A stretch of DNA of 47,409 nt from Bacillota bacterium (lineage in GTDB: Bacteria; Bacillota; Sulfobacillia; Sulfobacillales; Sulfobacillaceae): assembly GCA_026627385.1 (NCBI GenBank), contig JAPNUR010000024.1, positions 1-47,409 of the forward strand, written 5' to 3'. The translations under genes and the position numbers were made by a program. The notes under the pieces are model-generated. The model had not been told where the DNA came from and searched no databases. It saw only the letters and a list, made by a program, of their open reading frames with translations. Shown here piece after piece: positions 27,238 through 35,233 of the stretch. The first letter of the stretch is position 1. Every line of letters starts with the position of its first letter.

Positions 27238-28571
27238 TGGATCAAAGCCACTCCCGCACTGGGGAGATTGGTGAGGGTTTGGGCGTTCCACGCGATGCTG
27301 ACGGACCCGTTAGCGGTCACATAATCCGCTACCACCGCTCCGCTGACCGCGTCACCCCCATTAAAGACAATGGTGCCGTTCGGTGCGTAGAGCACGCCCG
27401 TACAACTGACTCCCCCGTTAACCGTAATGTCGCCTCCGACCCCCTGACTGTTCGCCAGGGCCGCGATGACGAGTCCTGCACCGTTGTCGGCTTGGTCGTT
27501 GCCGTTAAGCGAGATCGAGCCGCCTTGGGCTAACACGGGGCCCTTGGCCACGATGCTTCCGTTCAAGGTGATGGTGGCGTTGCTGGAGGTAGTATTGTCA
27601 ATTTCGGTGGTTCCTTCAATGGTATCATTGCCTCCGTAAGTGATGGAACCTCCACCGCTGGCCACCACGGATCCGTCGACGGTGTTGTCGCCTCCAATAG
27701 CAATGTTGCCTCCGCCCAGGGCTATGAGTGACCCCGTAATGACGTTGCTGGCCCCATTGACGTTAATGCTGGCCCCGTTGGTGGTTTCAATCGTGCCGTC
27801 AATGACGTTGTTGCTGCCGTTAATCGTAACGCTGCCGGTGACAATCCAGTTGCCCTGCAGCGTTTGGTTGCCGTTCAAGGTAATCGACGAGGTGGTCGAT
27901 GCGGACTCCACAGTGGGCGGCGCCGGGACATCCCATTTGGGCATAGCTACGACTGATTGGTTGGGCTCTAGCGGTCCGGTGGAATCATTGCCCGTTTCCT
28001 TAATGGTGCCAGCGGCGTTGACCGCGCCGGAAATGCTGACGGACCCTGTCAGATCAATGTTGCCGTTTGAATGAATACTGCCGGTGACGGTGTCACCTCC
28101 GTTAAAAGTCAACGGACTGGATGTGCTGGTCGATCCCTGAAAGACGGCGTAATCAAACGCGGGTCCCGGCCCATATTGGGCCACGGCTCGTGCCGTGAGG
28201 GTAAACGTTTTGTGGCCAAAGAGCGCGGCAAACGATCCCGGAATGGTTGCTGTGGCCGATGCCACGACCGTATCAAACGGGGTGTTCTCGGCCGTGACGG
28301 TGGGGTTGGCGGCAGCCGGATCATTTTGGGTAATCAACGCGGATTGGCTGGCGACGGCGTTGGCGTCGCCCGCCGCCATTTCTTGAGCGCCCGCCAGCGC
28401 AGCGGCGTCCACGGCGTTTTGCAGGCGCGTTTCCGACAAGTAGAGGCTGCCAATGGTGATGCTGAGTCCGGCCATGCCGATGATGAGGGGAAGCCCGAGG
28501 GCTACCAACGGCAAAACCTGGCCGTGCCGCGCTCGAAGCCGTGACCAGACGTTGAGTTCGGCTTTGACCAC
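27234..28571 (-). CDS. TadG-like protein with a repetitive beta-helix-like C-terminal domain
   Basis: A 445-residue protein. The N terminus matches the TadG/Tad-like segment: RARHGQVLPLVALGLPLIIG, a single helix, then RLQNAVDAAALAGAQEMAAGD. From about residue 150 the chain is a long run of short Asn/Gly/Thr-rich repeats such as ITLNGNQTLQG, VTINGSNNVIDG, INVNGASNVITG, IAIGGDNTVDG and ITYGGNDTIEG, as in a right-handed beta-helix. It is probably a surface or pilus-associated adhesin-like subunit. The GTG at 28571 is 8 nt after a perfect AAGGAGG site; a GTG at 28580 lies too close to it. The TadE-like gene follows with a 4-nt overlap. Confidence 0.8.
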   Translation of the reverse strand: MVKAELNVWSRLRARHGQVLPLVALGLPLIIGMAGLSITIGSLYLSETRLQNAVDAAALAGAQEMAAGDANAVASQSALITQNDPAAANPTVTAENTPFDTVVASATATIPGSFAALFGHKTFTLTARAVAQYGPGPAFDYAVFQGSTSTSSPLTFNGGDTVTGSIHSNGNIDLTGSVSISGAVNAAGTIKETGNDSTGPLEPNQSVVAMPKWDVPAPPTVESASTTSSITLNGNQTLQGNWIVTGSVTINGSNNVIDGTIETTNGASINVNGASNVITGSLIALGGGNIAIGGDNTVDGSVVASGGGSITYGGNDTIEGTTEIDNTTSSNATITLNGSIVAKGPVLAQGGSISLNGNDQADNGAGLVIAALANSQGVGGDITVNGGVSCTGVLYAPNGTIVFNGGDAVSGAVVADYVTANGSVSIAWNAQTLTNLPSAGVALIQ

Positions 28572-28631
28572 CGAAGGCACCTCCTTCTCCCGGGTTGTTG
28601 GCGCTATCTAAGCTCATCGACAACAAAACCC

Positions 28632-28700
28632 CTCTGTTCCGCTTCCCCGGAGTAACTGTCAATGCGTTACCGGATCCCAAGACCTCCGGGCGAAACAGAG
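28632..28700 (-). promoter_or_regulatory. nested stem-loop RNA in the tadG leader
   Basis: On the minus strand CTCTGTTTCGC pairs with GCGGAACAGAG (11 pairs, one G-U). Inside it CCGGA pairs with TCCGG, leaving a GGAA bulge. At the tip GTAAC pairs with GTTAC around a 9-nt loop, with a 12-13-nt bulge on the 5' side. After the hairpin come GGG and TTTTGTT. It lies between the DUF2079 stop (28770) and the tadG start (28571), so it could be a regulatory leader, an attenuator or a terminator for the upstream gene. Confidence 0.45.
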
Positions 28701-28769
28701 TCACACGGTCATACCTCTTTGTCTTCAGCATTCGACAAGGTGTCAGAAGTTTCCTGCTTACGGTCGTCT

Positions 28770-30251
28770 TTAATCGGATTTCGGTACGTCGTTGCCTTTC
28801 TTAGGCGCTCGTGGTGCAGCATTAACATGCTGAAAAAGCCACACCGGGCCCTTATGATCGCGAAGCCGCCATACGCCAGGGTGTGTGCGAAAATCGGACA
28901 ACGTAGCCGCCAAGACGTGAGGCGGCGTCAGTTGGGTGTAGCGGTTAGGATCCAAATCCAACAAGACCCAGGCATTGTGCGGAATGACGCGCGGCACCGG
29001 CAGGAAGGCAATGAACGGCCGGTTGGCCACCAAGGCCAAGGTGCAATTTTGCCCGTAGACGGGTACGTCCGGGGGAATATGCTGGACCACGCTGACCAAC
29101 GCCGCGGTGGGCGGGTGGCTAAACCACACGCCCCTTAGCTCCCCCTGAGACCACAACACCAGGGAAGCCAACACACATTCCAGAGCGCCAAGCGCCAGCG
29201 TCCGTGGACTCAAGCGGATGCGACTTAAGAGAATGATGAGGCTAATGAAGAGAAACGGCGCTACCGACACCGAGTATTGGTTCCAGGGGCTCAACTGTCC
29301 CTTAAAGTGCGAGAAGGCATTGAACTCCATCATGATCCAGGCGGGCCACGCCCATCCCGGGGCCCCGAGGCCCGAAAAGAGCGGCACAAAGCCCACCGGT
29401 ACAGCCAGAATAGCCCCGTAGATCCATGCGCGCCGTCGAAACCAGACCGTCACGAGGTACCACGGATGGCGAAGGATCGTCTCAAGACCAGCGAGCGGAG
29501 TGGGGCCGAGCCAGCGATAATTTTGGGACCACTGGCTCATCACGTGGCCTGTCAGGTGGGGAAAGAGCCATAATACCTCCCCCGCCCCGACGAGTACGGC
29601 CAAGGCCATGCTGACGAGGCCCATGACCCATTCGCGGCGCATCCACCAGACCGGCGCCAGGCCGAGGACCGTCAGGGCAGCGGTCACCTTCGTTGTCAAG
29701 AGTAGCAGCACGGCCACGATATAATGCCGGCGCCGCCGCATTTCCACGGCCCAGGCGGCATAGAACAATAAGGGTATCGCCAGCGTGTCGGGGTGCCAGT
29801 CGAAAAACGCCGGGCCCAAAATGGCGGGATAGACGGCGTAGACGAGAAACAGCAGCGCGTAGCGTTGCGGGTGGACCAAGCCTCGGTGCTGCATCCACCA
29901 GGCGAGAAAAGGAACCCCTGACGCCAGAGACAGGTCTTGTAACACCAACAGGCCGATGGGGCCGGTGAGACGGTAAAAAAAGGCGATGGGATACAAAATG
30001 GCAGAGCCGGCATCCGTCAGCGCCAGGTGCCCGTTGAGCGTGGAGCGTGCCGCCCAGTCGCCATGGCTGATGAGCCAAAGCACTTGTTGAAAATAGGCAA
30101 AATCCCAGGCTGTCGCCCGCCCAGTGTCGAAGCGGATGGTGGAAGCGACCCCGTACACAAGAGCGACTCCTAAGGCCAAAAGCCAAACATCGCGGCGGCC
30201 CTCCCGCGATGCCGTGCGGCCATGAGCGATCGCATGGTCTTGTCTTGTCAT
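28770..30251 (-). CDS. DUF2079 multi-pass membrane protein
   Basis: A 493-residue integral membrane protein of the DUF2079 family. Characteristic features are DTGRATAWDFAYFQQVLWLI near the N terminus, the loop LNGHLALTDAGSAILYPIAF, and PAFFDWHPDTLAIPLLFYAA. About ten membrane segments and a C-terminal soluble tail follow. The family is thought to be related to GT-C glycosyltransferases, but no activity is known to me. The frame is open to ATG 30317; I chose ATG 30251 because hydrophobic sequence starts soon after, but neither has a clear ribosome binding site. It lies upstream of tadG on the same strand and may be co-transcribed with it. Confidence 0.75.
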   Translation of the reverse strand: MTRQDHAIAHGRTASREGRRDVWLLALGVALVYGVASTIRFDTGRATAWDFAYFQQVLWLISHGDWAARSTLNGHLALTDAGSAILYPIAFFYRLTGPIGLLVLQDLSLASGVPFLAWWMQHRGLVHPQRYALLFLVYAVYPAILGPAFFDWHPDTLAIPLLFYAAWAVEMRRRRHYIVAVLLLLTTKVTAALTVLGLAPVWWMRREWVMGLVSMALAVLVGAGEVLWLFPHLTGHVMSQWSQNYRWLGPTPLAGLETILRHPWYLVTVWFRRRAWIYGAILAVPVGFVPLFSGLGAPGWAWPAWIMMEFNAFSHFKGQLSPWNQYSVSVAPFLFISLIILLSRIRLSPRTLALGALECVLASLVLWSQGELRGVWFSHPPTAALVSVVQHIPPDVPVYGQNCTLALVANRPFIAFLPVPRVIPHNAWVLLDLDPNRYTQLTPPHVLAATLSDFRTHPGVWRLRDHKGPVWLFQHVNAAPRAPKKGNDVPKSD

Positions 30252-30556
30252 ACCGGATGATTCGCCATATCGACGGCGGATCCTGCGATTCCTGGCGAAT
30301 GTCGGCGAAAAAGACATGTTCTGTGCAAAATGTGGTGGGATGTTCTCCCCTAAGAGTTCGCCGGCGGCGAACCCTCCACACCGTGGTCAAGCGCAGGCCC
30401 TACCGCGCTGTCGCTCGCGCAACGGGTTTCTGCGAGGCCATGGATTCACGTTGCCCGATCCTGGTAACACACAAGCGCTGGGCAATGGGCTGGGGATGGG
30501 ATTAAGGGATGATATGGACCCCTAGCTAAAAAATCTGATGCCTTCGCAATGCTGCG

Positions 30557-31132
30557 TCACGGATAAAGCAAATGGACGATGGCCTTGATGGTAATCCATA
30601 AGCCCAACATCCCGAGGACCAGACCTGCGAACTTCTTTGCCGTCCCCCCGAAATCGCGTGTCAGTGTGGATCCAAAGGTGAGACCCACAAGCGTGAAAAG
30701 AAAAGCTTGTAGTGCGATGAGGGCTATCGTTAAGGCGACTGGCACCTCGATTATTCCGATGGAGAACCCGACCGCCAACTCGTCGAGACTAATGCTAAGG
30801 GCGGTGAGAATGAGCGGCCATCCCGCCAGGTCGCGTTCAAACTGTTTTTCGTCGTCATCCTCATCCTCGAAAAAACTCAACCACGCAGCCACCGCGACCA
30901 ACGCCAGTCCGCCCACGAGCGCAGCCCAATCCCCAATGACGCGGCCGACGGTCTGTCCGACGATCAAACCCACGACGGGCATCAGCGCTTCGGCGCCGGC
31001 GAACGTGAGCGCGATTTTCACCTTGCCGCGGGTCTGCAAGAACCCCAGGGAAATCGACATCATCAGGGTGTCCATGCCGAGGGACAAGACCAGCGCCACC
31101 ATTTTCGCAATGATCAAGGCGGTTCCCCCCAT
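30557..31132 (-). CDS. mntP: MntP-like manganese efflux protein
   Basis: A 191-residue membrane protein with six segments and the internal duplication of MntP. The two half-repeats are SLGMDTLMMSISLG and SISLDELAVGFSIG, each with the conserved acidic residue used in Mn transport. The loop between halves is very acidic (FFEDEDDDEKQFE). The frame is open far upstream, but the family length of about 190 and the position of the first helix fit the ATG at 31132; a TTG at 31117 after GGGGGG is an alternative. It exports Mn2+ or a related ion, useful in metal-rich acidic habitats. I found no match to the yybP-ykoY Mn riboswitch upstream. Confidence 0.8.
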   Translation of the reverse strand: MGGTALIIAKMVALVLSLGMDTLMMSISLGFLQTRGKVKIALTFAGAEALMPVVGLIVGQTVGRVIGDWAALVGGLALVAVAAWLSFFEDEDDDEKQFERDLAGWPLILTALSISLDELAVGFSIGIIEVPVALTIALIALQAFLFTLVGLTFGSTLTRDFGGTAKKFAGLVLGMLGLWITIKAIVHLLYP

Positions 31133-31570
31133 TACAGGATGCGGAATAATTCGGGGGTGCTGCCAGTATCCATCGAGATCTGGCGACGAAACAGCATGCG
31201 CACCGGTCCGCCCCGATTCGTGACTATGGAGAGCCAACTCTTGTGTCTCTACCACCTTATGTGATGGGGATCCCTTCCGTGCCCTGTACACGTCGCGTGC
31301 ACTATTCACCGTGTGACGGTAGCCTCCAGGGTGGGACCCCGAAGGTTCGTCGACAACACGCTTTGTTGCCCTGACTATTTCCACTGAGAATCAGAAACTG
31401 GATGGCGCGAATGTGCCTTCAGGGCCCTCAACCCCCGGGCAGTCGTTCCCGCGTATTTGGCACCACCCTGAGATGATTCCAAAGGCCATTCGCCAAATTT
31501 TGCACCAAAGACGCCTATCCGTCGAGACGACATAGAAGAGCGTCCCACCGTAGACGGCGAATGACCCAGG
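31133..31570. other. intergenic region upstream of mntP
   Basis: About 440 bp with an open minus-strand frame that I read as non-coding extension of mntP, since it lacks family similarity. I see no known riboswitch or second gene. It could hold the mntP promoter. Confidence 0.35.
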
Positions 31571-31589
31571 AAAAACCGCCTACCGCGGT
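31571..31589 (-). terminator. rho-independent terminator of the acyl-CoA dehydrogenase gene
   Basis: On the minus strand ACCGC pairs with GCGGT around a 5-nt loop (GGTAG, which contains the stop codon) and is followed by a run of T. The stem is short, but its position exactly at the gene end is right. Confidence 0.45.
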
Positions 31590-32731
31590 CGCGCCTTATT
31601 CAGCTCGGCGGCAATAATGTTCTTTTGGATTTCCGACGTGCCTTCATAGATACGCGTGATGCGGGCATCGCGATAAAAGCGCTCAATGGGATAGTCGCTA
31701 ATGTACCCCAGCCCTCCGTGAATTTGTACGGCCTTGTCCGCCACGCGCTGATACACTTCCGACCCGTAAAGTTTCAGCATGGCGGCTTCCTTGACTACAT
31801 TGGCTCCCTGATCCACCAGCCAGGCCACGCGATACATCATCCACCGCAAGGTTTCGATGTCCGTGGCCATCTCGGCGAGATAATGCTGAATAATTTGTTG
31901 TTCAAAAATGGGTTTTCCAAATTGGTGCCGTTCCTGGGCATACTGCAGCGAGCGATCCAACAGGTACTGGCACGACCCGAGCGAGCGCGCCGCCAAACCC
32001 GCGCGACCGTTGGCGAGTATTTTAAGGGCGTTGATGTAGCCATCGCCTTCTTGCCCCAAGACATTTTCTTCGGGCACTTCCATATCCTCAAAGAAGATTT
32101 GCGCCGAATGGGACCCGTGGAGCCCCATCTTCCGCTCGATTTTGCCCAGGCGGAATCCGGGGAAATCCCGTTCCACGATGAAGGCGGTAATCCCTTTGGG
32201 GCCGCGGCTGGGATCAGTCACCGCCATGACGGTGAACACATGGGCTTCGGGAGCATTGGTAATGTAAATCTTTTGCCCGTTGAGGACGTAACGGTGGCCG
32301 CGTCGAACCGCGGTGGTGCGGATGGCCGCTGCATTCGAGCCGGCCTCGGGCTCGGTCAGGGCAAACGCCCCGATCCACTCGCCGCGCGCCATTTTGGGAA
32401 GGTAATAGGATTTTTGGGCTTCGGTGCCAAAGGACACAATACCCACTGACCCAATGCCATTGTGCGCGCCTAAGATGGTGGTGTATCCATTGATGGTTTT
32501 GCCCAATTCCTCAAAGATGGCACACTTGGCCACCATGGATAGGCCTAACCCGCCGTAGGTTTCCGGAATGCTGAGGCCGAAAAGTCCGAGCGTCTTGGAT
32601 GCGTCCAGGATGGCCTCTGGGACCCGGTCTTCTTCCTCAATGCGGGCTGCATACGGCTCGACTTCCCGCGCGATAAAATCGCGGACGATCTCCTTCATCT
32701 GTACAATGTCTGGCGCCAAGTTAAAATCCAT
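31580..32731 (-). CDS. acyl-CoA dehydrogenase
   Basis: A 383-residue FAD enzyme that introduces the alpha-beta double bond into acyl-CoA. Visible motifs: [18 protein letters not shown] in the middle domain, [31 protein letters not shown], and the C-terminal [20 protein letters not shown] and [16 protein letters not shown] with the catalytic Glu of the MCAD/SCAD type. It differs from the second acyl-CoA dehydrogenase at 44959, whose base seems to sit elsewhere. It stands alone, leftward, with its own terminator. The start is ATG 32731. Chain length preference cannot be read from the sequence. Confidence 0.93.
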   Translation of the reverse strand: MDFNLAPDIVQMKEIVRDFIAREVEPYAARIEEEDRVPEAILDASKTLGLFGLSIPETYGGLGLSMVAKCAIFEELGKTINGYTTILGAHNGIGSVGIVSFGTEAQKSYYLPKMARGEWIGAFALTEPEAGSNAAAIRTTAVRRGHRYVLNGQKIYITNAPEAHVFTVMAVTDPSRGPKGITAFIVERDFPGFRLGKIERKMGLHGSHSAQIFFEDMEVPEENVLGQEGDGYINALKILANGRAGLAARSLGSCQYLLDRSLQYAQERHQFGKPIFEQQIIQHYLAEMATDIETLRWMMYRVAWLVDQGANVVKEAAMLKLYGSEVYQRVADKAVQIHGGLGYISDYPIERFYRDARITRIYEGTSEIQKNIIAAELNKARPR

Positions 32732-33120
32732 CGCATCATCGTCCCTTGCCGAGTGTTTTCTCTCACACTATACACCGTTTGCGGATAGTTTCCGATCGGT
32801 CCAATTTTCGGATCCAGCAATTTACCAAAATGCACCGTAAGCCCCAACCTTGAGGTCTGCGCATTACCCAGAATTCGTTCCGGGAGTACCGAGGTGAGCG
32901 GGAACTCCGGGACCTGTCCCCGGCGGGGCGGCAGACTGCGCGCTAGACCCGGAGTCGGGTCGGTCCTCGTACACTTTGCGCGATGGCTGCAGGCCCGGCC
33001 TGGCTGCGGCTTACCGCCTGGGCTGACGTTTGAGGGTGCGTTCCGCACCCCCGTTATTCCTCGGACACACAGGCTAAAGCCCAGGCCGTCTGTGTCGGAG
33101 CTGGTGATGGCTGCCGGCCT
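32732..33120. other. GC-rich region with several perfect hairpins, possible transposon remnant
   Basis: About 390 bp with no called gene. It holds GACCCG-GAGT-CGGGTC, GGGTGCG-TTC-CGCACCC, and around the latter a 9-bp inverted repeat GCCTGGGCT / AGCCCAGGC. On the minus strand two overlapping frames read like a degraded insertion-sequence end (VRNAPSNVSPGGKPQPG, then PSRKVYEDRPDSG and GTPGTNSG before a stop). These resemble C-terminal tails of TnpB-type proteins, but the match is from memory and weak. Confidence 0.3.
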
Positions 33121-33203
33121 CCAATGCAGCAAATGCCACAAATGGTACAAATGATACAATGAGTTTTCATTGCTTGTATCTTATGTAGCGTTTGTAGCAT
33201 TTG
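33121..33203. repeat. inverted arrays of a 9-bp repeat upstream of the AAA ATPase
   Basis: The left arm is four consecutive 9-mers: CCAATGCAG, CAAATGCCA, CAAATGGTA, CAAATGATA, then CAATG. The right arm, read on the other strand, is CAAATGCTA, CAAACGCTA, CATAAGATA and CAAGCAATG. The two arms are inverted about a CAATG-AGTTTT-CATTG centre near 33165. Within 29 aligned positions about 24 match. The 9-bp step and the position 28 bp ahead of the start codon suggest protein-binding iterons or an operator. Confidence 0.65.
33152..33160 (+). promoter_or_regulatory. extended -10 promoter inside the repeat array
   Basis: TGATACAAT (TG, one base, TACAAT) lies in the last left-arm unit. Transcription would begin near 33167, at the symmetry centre of the repeats, 65 nt before the ATG. 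The same 9-mer serves the putative promoter at 20625-20633. Confidence 0.4.
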
Positions 33204-33231
33204 GGTATTCTCAAGAGAGAGGGGGGAGAAC

Positions 33232-34377
33232 ATGCAAAATCCATTTAATCCCTATCAACCCGTTGAGGGGCGCCTCTTTGCCAACCGCAAGCAGGAACAA
33301 ACCTGGTTTCAGCGTGATTTGATTCCTAGCCTGGCCCCCGACAGTCTTGGTACTTACAATGCGGCGATTTTGGGTCCGTGGGGCATCGGGAAGTCTAGCC
33401 TGGTGCGCCGATTGCGCTATCTGGTGATGCAAATGATGCCCACACCTGTGGCGATGGCCTTCACGAGTTGCACAGTGGGATTCGGGTCTATGATGGGATT
33501 TTGCGATGCCATCGTCAACGCTGTACGGCAGGAAGCACTACGCCTGTCCCAATGGGACCAAACACTCGAAGAAGAACTGATGCGCTGGTCATTTGAAATT
33601 CGTTTGCCGGGCATCAGTGCCTCTCGCACTCGCGGGAGCAATGCGGAATTGTCGGTCAGCGCGGCAGAATTTCTGCGGTTGAGTTTGCTTCGGCTATGGG
33701 AACGTGCATTTCGCGTTCATGGCAATGGCGTACTCATTGTTTTAGATGATGTGAACTTTTTGCAAGCCATCGATCCCCAAGCCTTGATGCTTATGCGTGC
33801 TGTCTTTCAAGATTTGCACATGTATCAAGCGCGTTATGGTTTGGTGATTACGGGACCGGTAGATCTCTTTAGTGAAGCACGGGACATCGCGGAGCCGGTC
33901 ACACGCTTCTTTGAGCATTTAACGCTCACGGCGTTTACCTTGGATGACATGTATGATGCCGTGCGAGAACCCATTCAAGCGGTCCAAGCACCACTCAACG
34001 TTGAGGATGATGCCATCATCTGGCTTTGGGAACGAACGCAAGGCCATCCCTACTTTGTCACGTATGTCATGCACTATGCATTTCAAGCGGCCATGGATGC
34101 CCACTGGTTGATTCTGACAAAGGCGCAACTGAGGCAGCTGTGGCCCACTATTGTATCCCGGCTCGATCAGGGGAAGTTTCGATATGATTGGAATTCTGCC
34201 ACTCCGAGCGAACAAAAAACGCTGGTGGCGATTGCTCACGATCATTTTGACCGTGTCAACCGTGGCCTGGTCACTCGGCTTATGCGCAAGGGGCTAGTCA
34301 TCAAGATTGAACGCGGACAATATCGTCTCTACCATCCCATGTTTCAAGACTACGTTTTGCGCGTAGGTGACTCTTGA
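33232..34377 (+). CDS. AAA/STAND-type ATPase with C-terminal winged helix
   Basis: A 381-residue P-loop ATPase. Walker A is GPWGIGKS (48-55), Walker B is VLIVLDD (167-173), followed by sensor-like VITGPVDLF. The C-terminal part reads as a winged helix, ending GLVTRLMRKGLVIKIERGQ and YRLYHPMFQDYVLR. The overall plan (NPFNPYQPV, ATPase, then winged helix) resembles Orc1/Cdc6-like and AAA_16 ATPases found on archaeal and bacterial mobile DNA. The start has a GAGAGGGGGGAG site. The inverted 9-bp repeats around its promoter suggest that it binds its own upstream DNA. Possible roles are replication initiator-like, defence-related or plain regulator; I cannot decide. Confidence 0.72.
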   Translation: MQNPFNPYQPVEGRLFANRKQEQTWFQRDLIPSLAPDSLGTYNAAILGPWGIGKSSLVRRLRYLVMQMMPTPVAMAFTSCTVGFGSMMGFCDAIVNAVRQEALRLSQWDQTLEEELMRWSFEIRLPGISASRTRGSNAELSVSAAEFLRLSLLRLWERAFRVHGNGVLIVLDDVNFLQAIDPQALMLMRAVFQDLHMYQARYGLVITGPVDLFSEARDIAEPVTRFFEHLTLTAFTLDDMYDAVREPIQAVQAPLNVEDDAIIWLWERTQGHPYFVTYVMHYAFQAAMDAHWLILTKAQLRQLWPTIVSRLDQGKFRYDWNSATPSEQKTLVAIAHDHFDRVNRGLVTRLMRKGLVIKIERGQYRLYHPMFQDYVLRVGDS

Positions 34378-34495
34378 CCCGGATGCGCTACGTGCGGCCC
34401 GACTTAATGCACATCAACAAGCCAATCCACCGAGCTAATCTGCCAGAATGCGCGTGTTCGCCCCAGGATTCTGCCATCGCTGACCCAGGGGGTTC

Positions 34496-34517
34496 TTTTT
34501 TGCCCCCGGGGCAAAAA
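34496..34517. repeat. perfect inverted repeat TTTTTGCCC / GGGCAAAAA
   Basis: A 9-bp perfect inverted repeat with a 2-3-nt centre at the end of the AAA ATPase region. It is preceded by T and followed by A on the plus strand, and the same is true on the minus strand, so the tail needed for an intrinsic terminator is missing. It may be a protein-binding site or a remnant of a transposon end. Confidence 0.4.
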
Positions 34518-34529
34518 CGAAAGGATCAG

Positions 34530-35018
34530 AAGTATGCGGATATTAATGGTTATGTGCCAGAACGGGGCGATGCTCCGCGCGAGTTTAACAATTCCCCTCA
34601 TCACTCCGAAATTCTTAAGACCGTCATCGTGCGGCGAGTGCCGTCCGGGCCATGCTTCGTCTCCAGCGTGGTGGAGGATGAGAACCCAGTCCCCGATCCG
34701 ACGCCAGAGACGGAAGAGCGGGTGGTCGGGGTGGACCTGAATCTGCACGATTTCGTGGTCCTGTCCACGGGCGAAAAGATCCCACACCCGCATTGGTGGG
34801 AATTGACATGGTATCGGCTGAGGATCCGGGAACGGCAGTGGGCCAAAGAAAGCCAAGGGATCCCGGAATCGGGAAAAAATCCGCCGCCAGATTGCTCGCC
34901 TACATGAGCGAATTGCTAACCGGCGTCGGGATTTCTTCCACAAGCTGAGCACGGATCTCCTGCGGCGCTTCGACACCGTGTGCACGGAAGACCTCCAAGT
35001 CGCGGGGCTGATGCGCAA
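34530..35018 (+). pseudogene. TnpB (IS200/IS605 accessory nuclease) fragment, frameshifted
   Basis: One frame reads HHSEILKTVIVRRVPSGPCF, then PVPDPTPETEERVVGVDLNL (first RuvC Asp in GVDL) and HDFVVLSTGEKIPHPHWW. Near 34845 the frame shifts, and the next frame continues KAKGSRNREKIRRQIARLHE, then NRRRDFFHKLSTDLLRRF and DTVCTEDLQVAGLMRN with the RuvC-II Glu in TED. Homology ends there, so the zinc-finger and third RuvC motif are lost. TnpB is the RNA-guided nuclease ancestor of Cas12. This copy is dead. No omega-RNA end is seen beside it. Confidence 0.82.
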
Positions 35019-35233
35019 CCGTCCCCGGCGCCGTTTCACCCGTGGGGAGGATATCAAGGATTCAAGCACGTCAGGGGGCGGCCGAGGTATGCTTAAAGAG
35101 GATCGGCGATTATGTTATGGGACGGTATACTCGGCGGTGGTTATTTGTTGAAAGAAGCCGCGCAACGCTCTCCGTGATTGGGGCGCTGGATTTTGCAGGC
35201 TTTGAGCGAAGAAAGAATACCGAGGAGGTTTTT
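35019..35233. other. short spacer before the alcohol dehydrogenase gene
   Basis: About 215 bp of non-coding DNA between the TnpB remnant and the next gene. No clear promoter or structure stands out; the long open frame across it is not supported by similarity. Confidence 0.3.

Noticed and set aside
30355-30373. Perfect hairpin GTTCGCC-GGC-GGCGAAC upstream of the DUF2079 gene
   Set aside because: No T tract on either strand, and position and function are unclear. Kept only as a possible operator.
30316-30525. Plus-strand frame starting MFCAKCGG, like a zinc-ribbon protein
   Set aside because: Only the first residues look like a zinc ribbon. The rest is Pro/Arg-rich without a second Cys pair, and no ribosome binding site precedes it.
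31133-31400. Mn-sensing yybP-ykoY riboswitch upstream of mntP
   Set aside because: I could not find the conserved loop sequences of that riboswitch in the upstream region.
33121-33203. CRISPR array
   Set aside because: The units are 9 bp, directly adjacent and without spacers, and they are inverted at the centre. This is not CRISPR architecture.
34496-34517. Bidirectional intrinsic terminator between the AAA gene and the TnpB remnant
   Set aside because: The hairpin is preceded by T and followed by A on both strands, the reverse of what a terminator needs.
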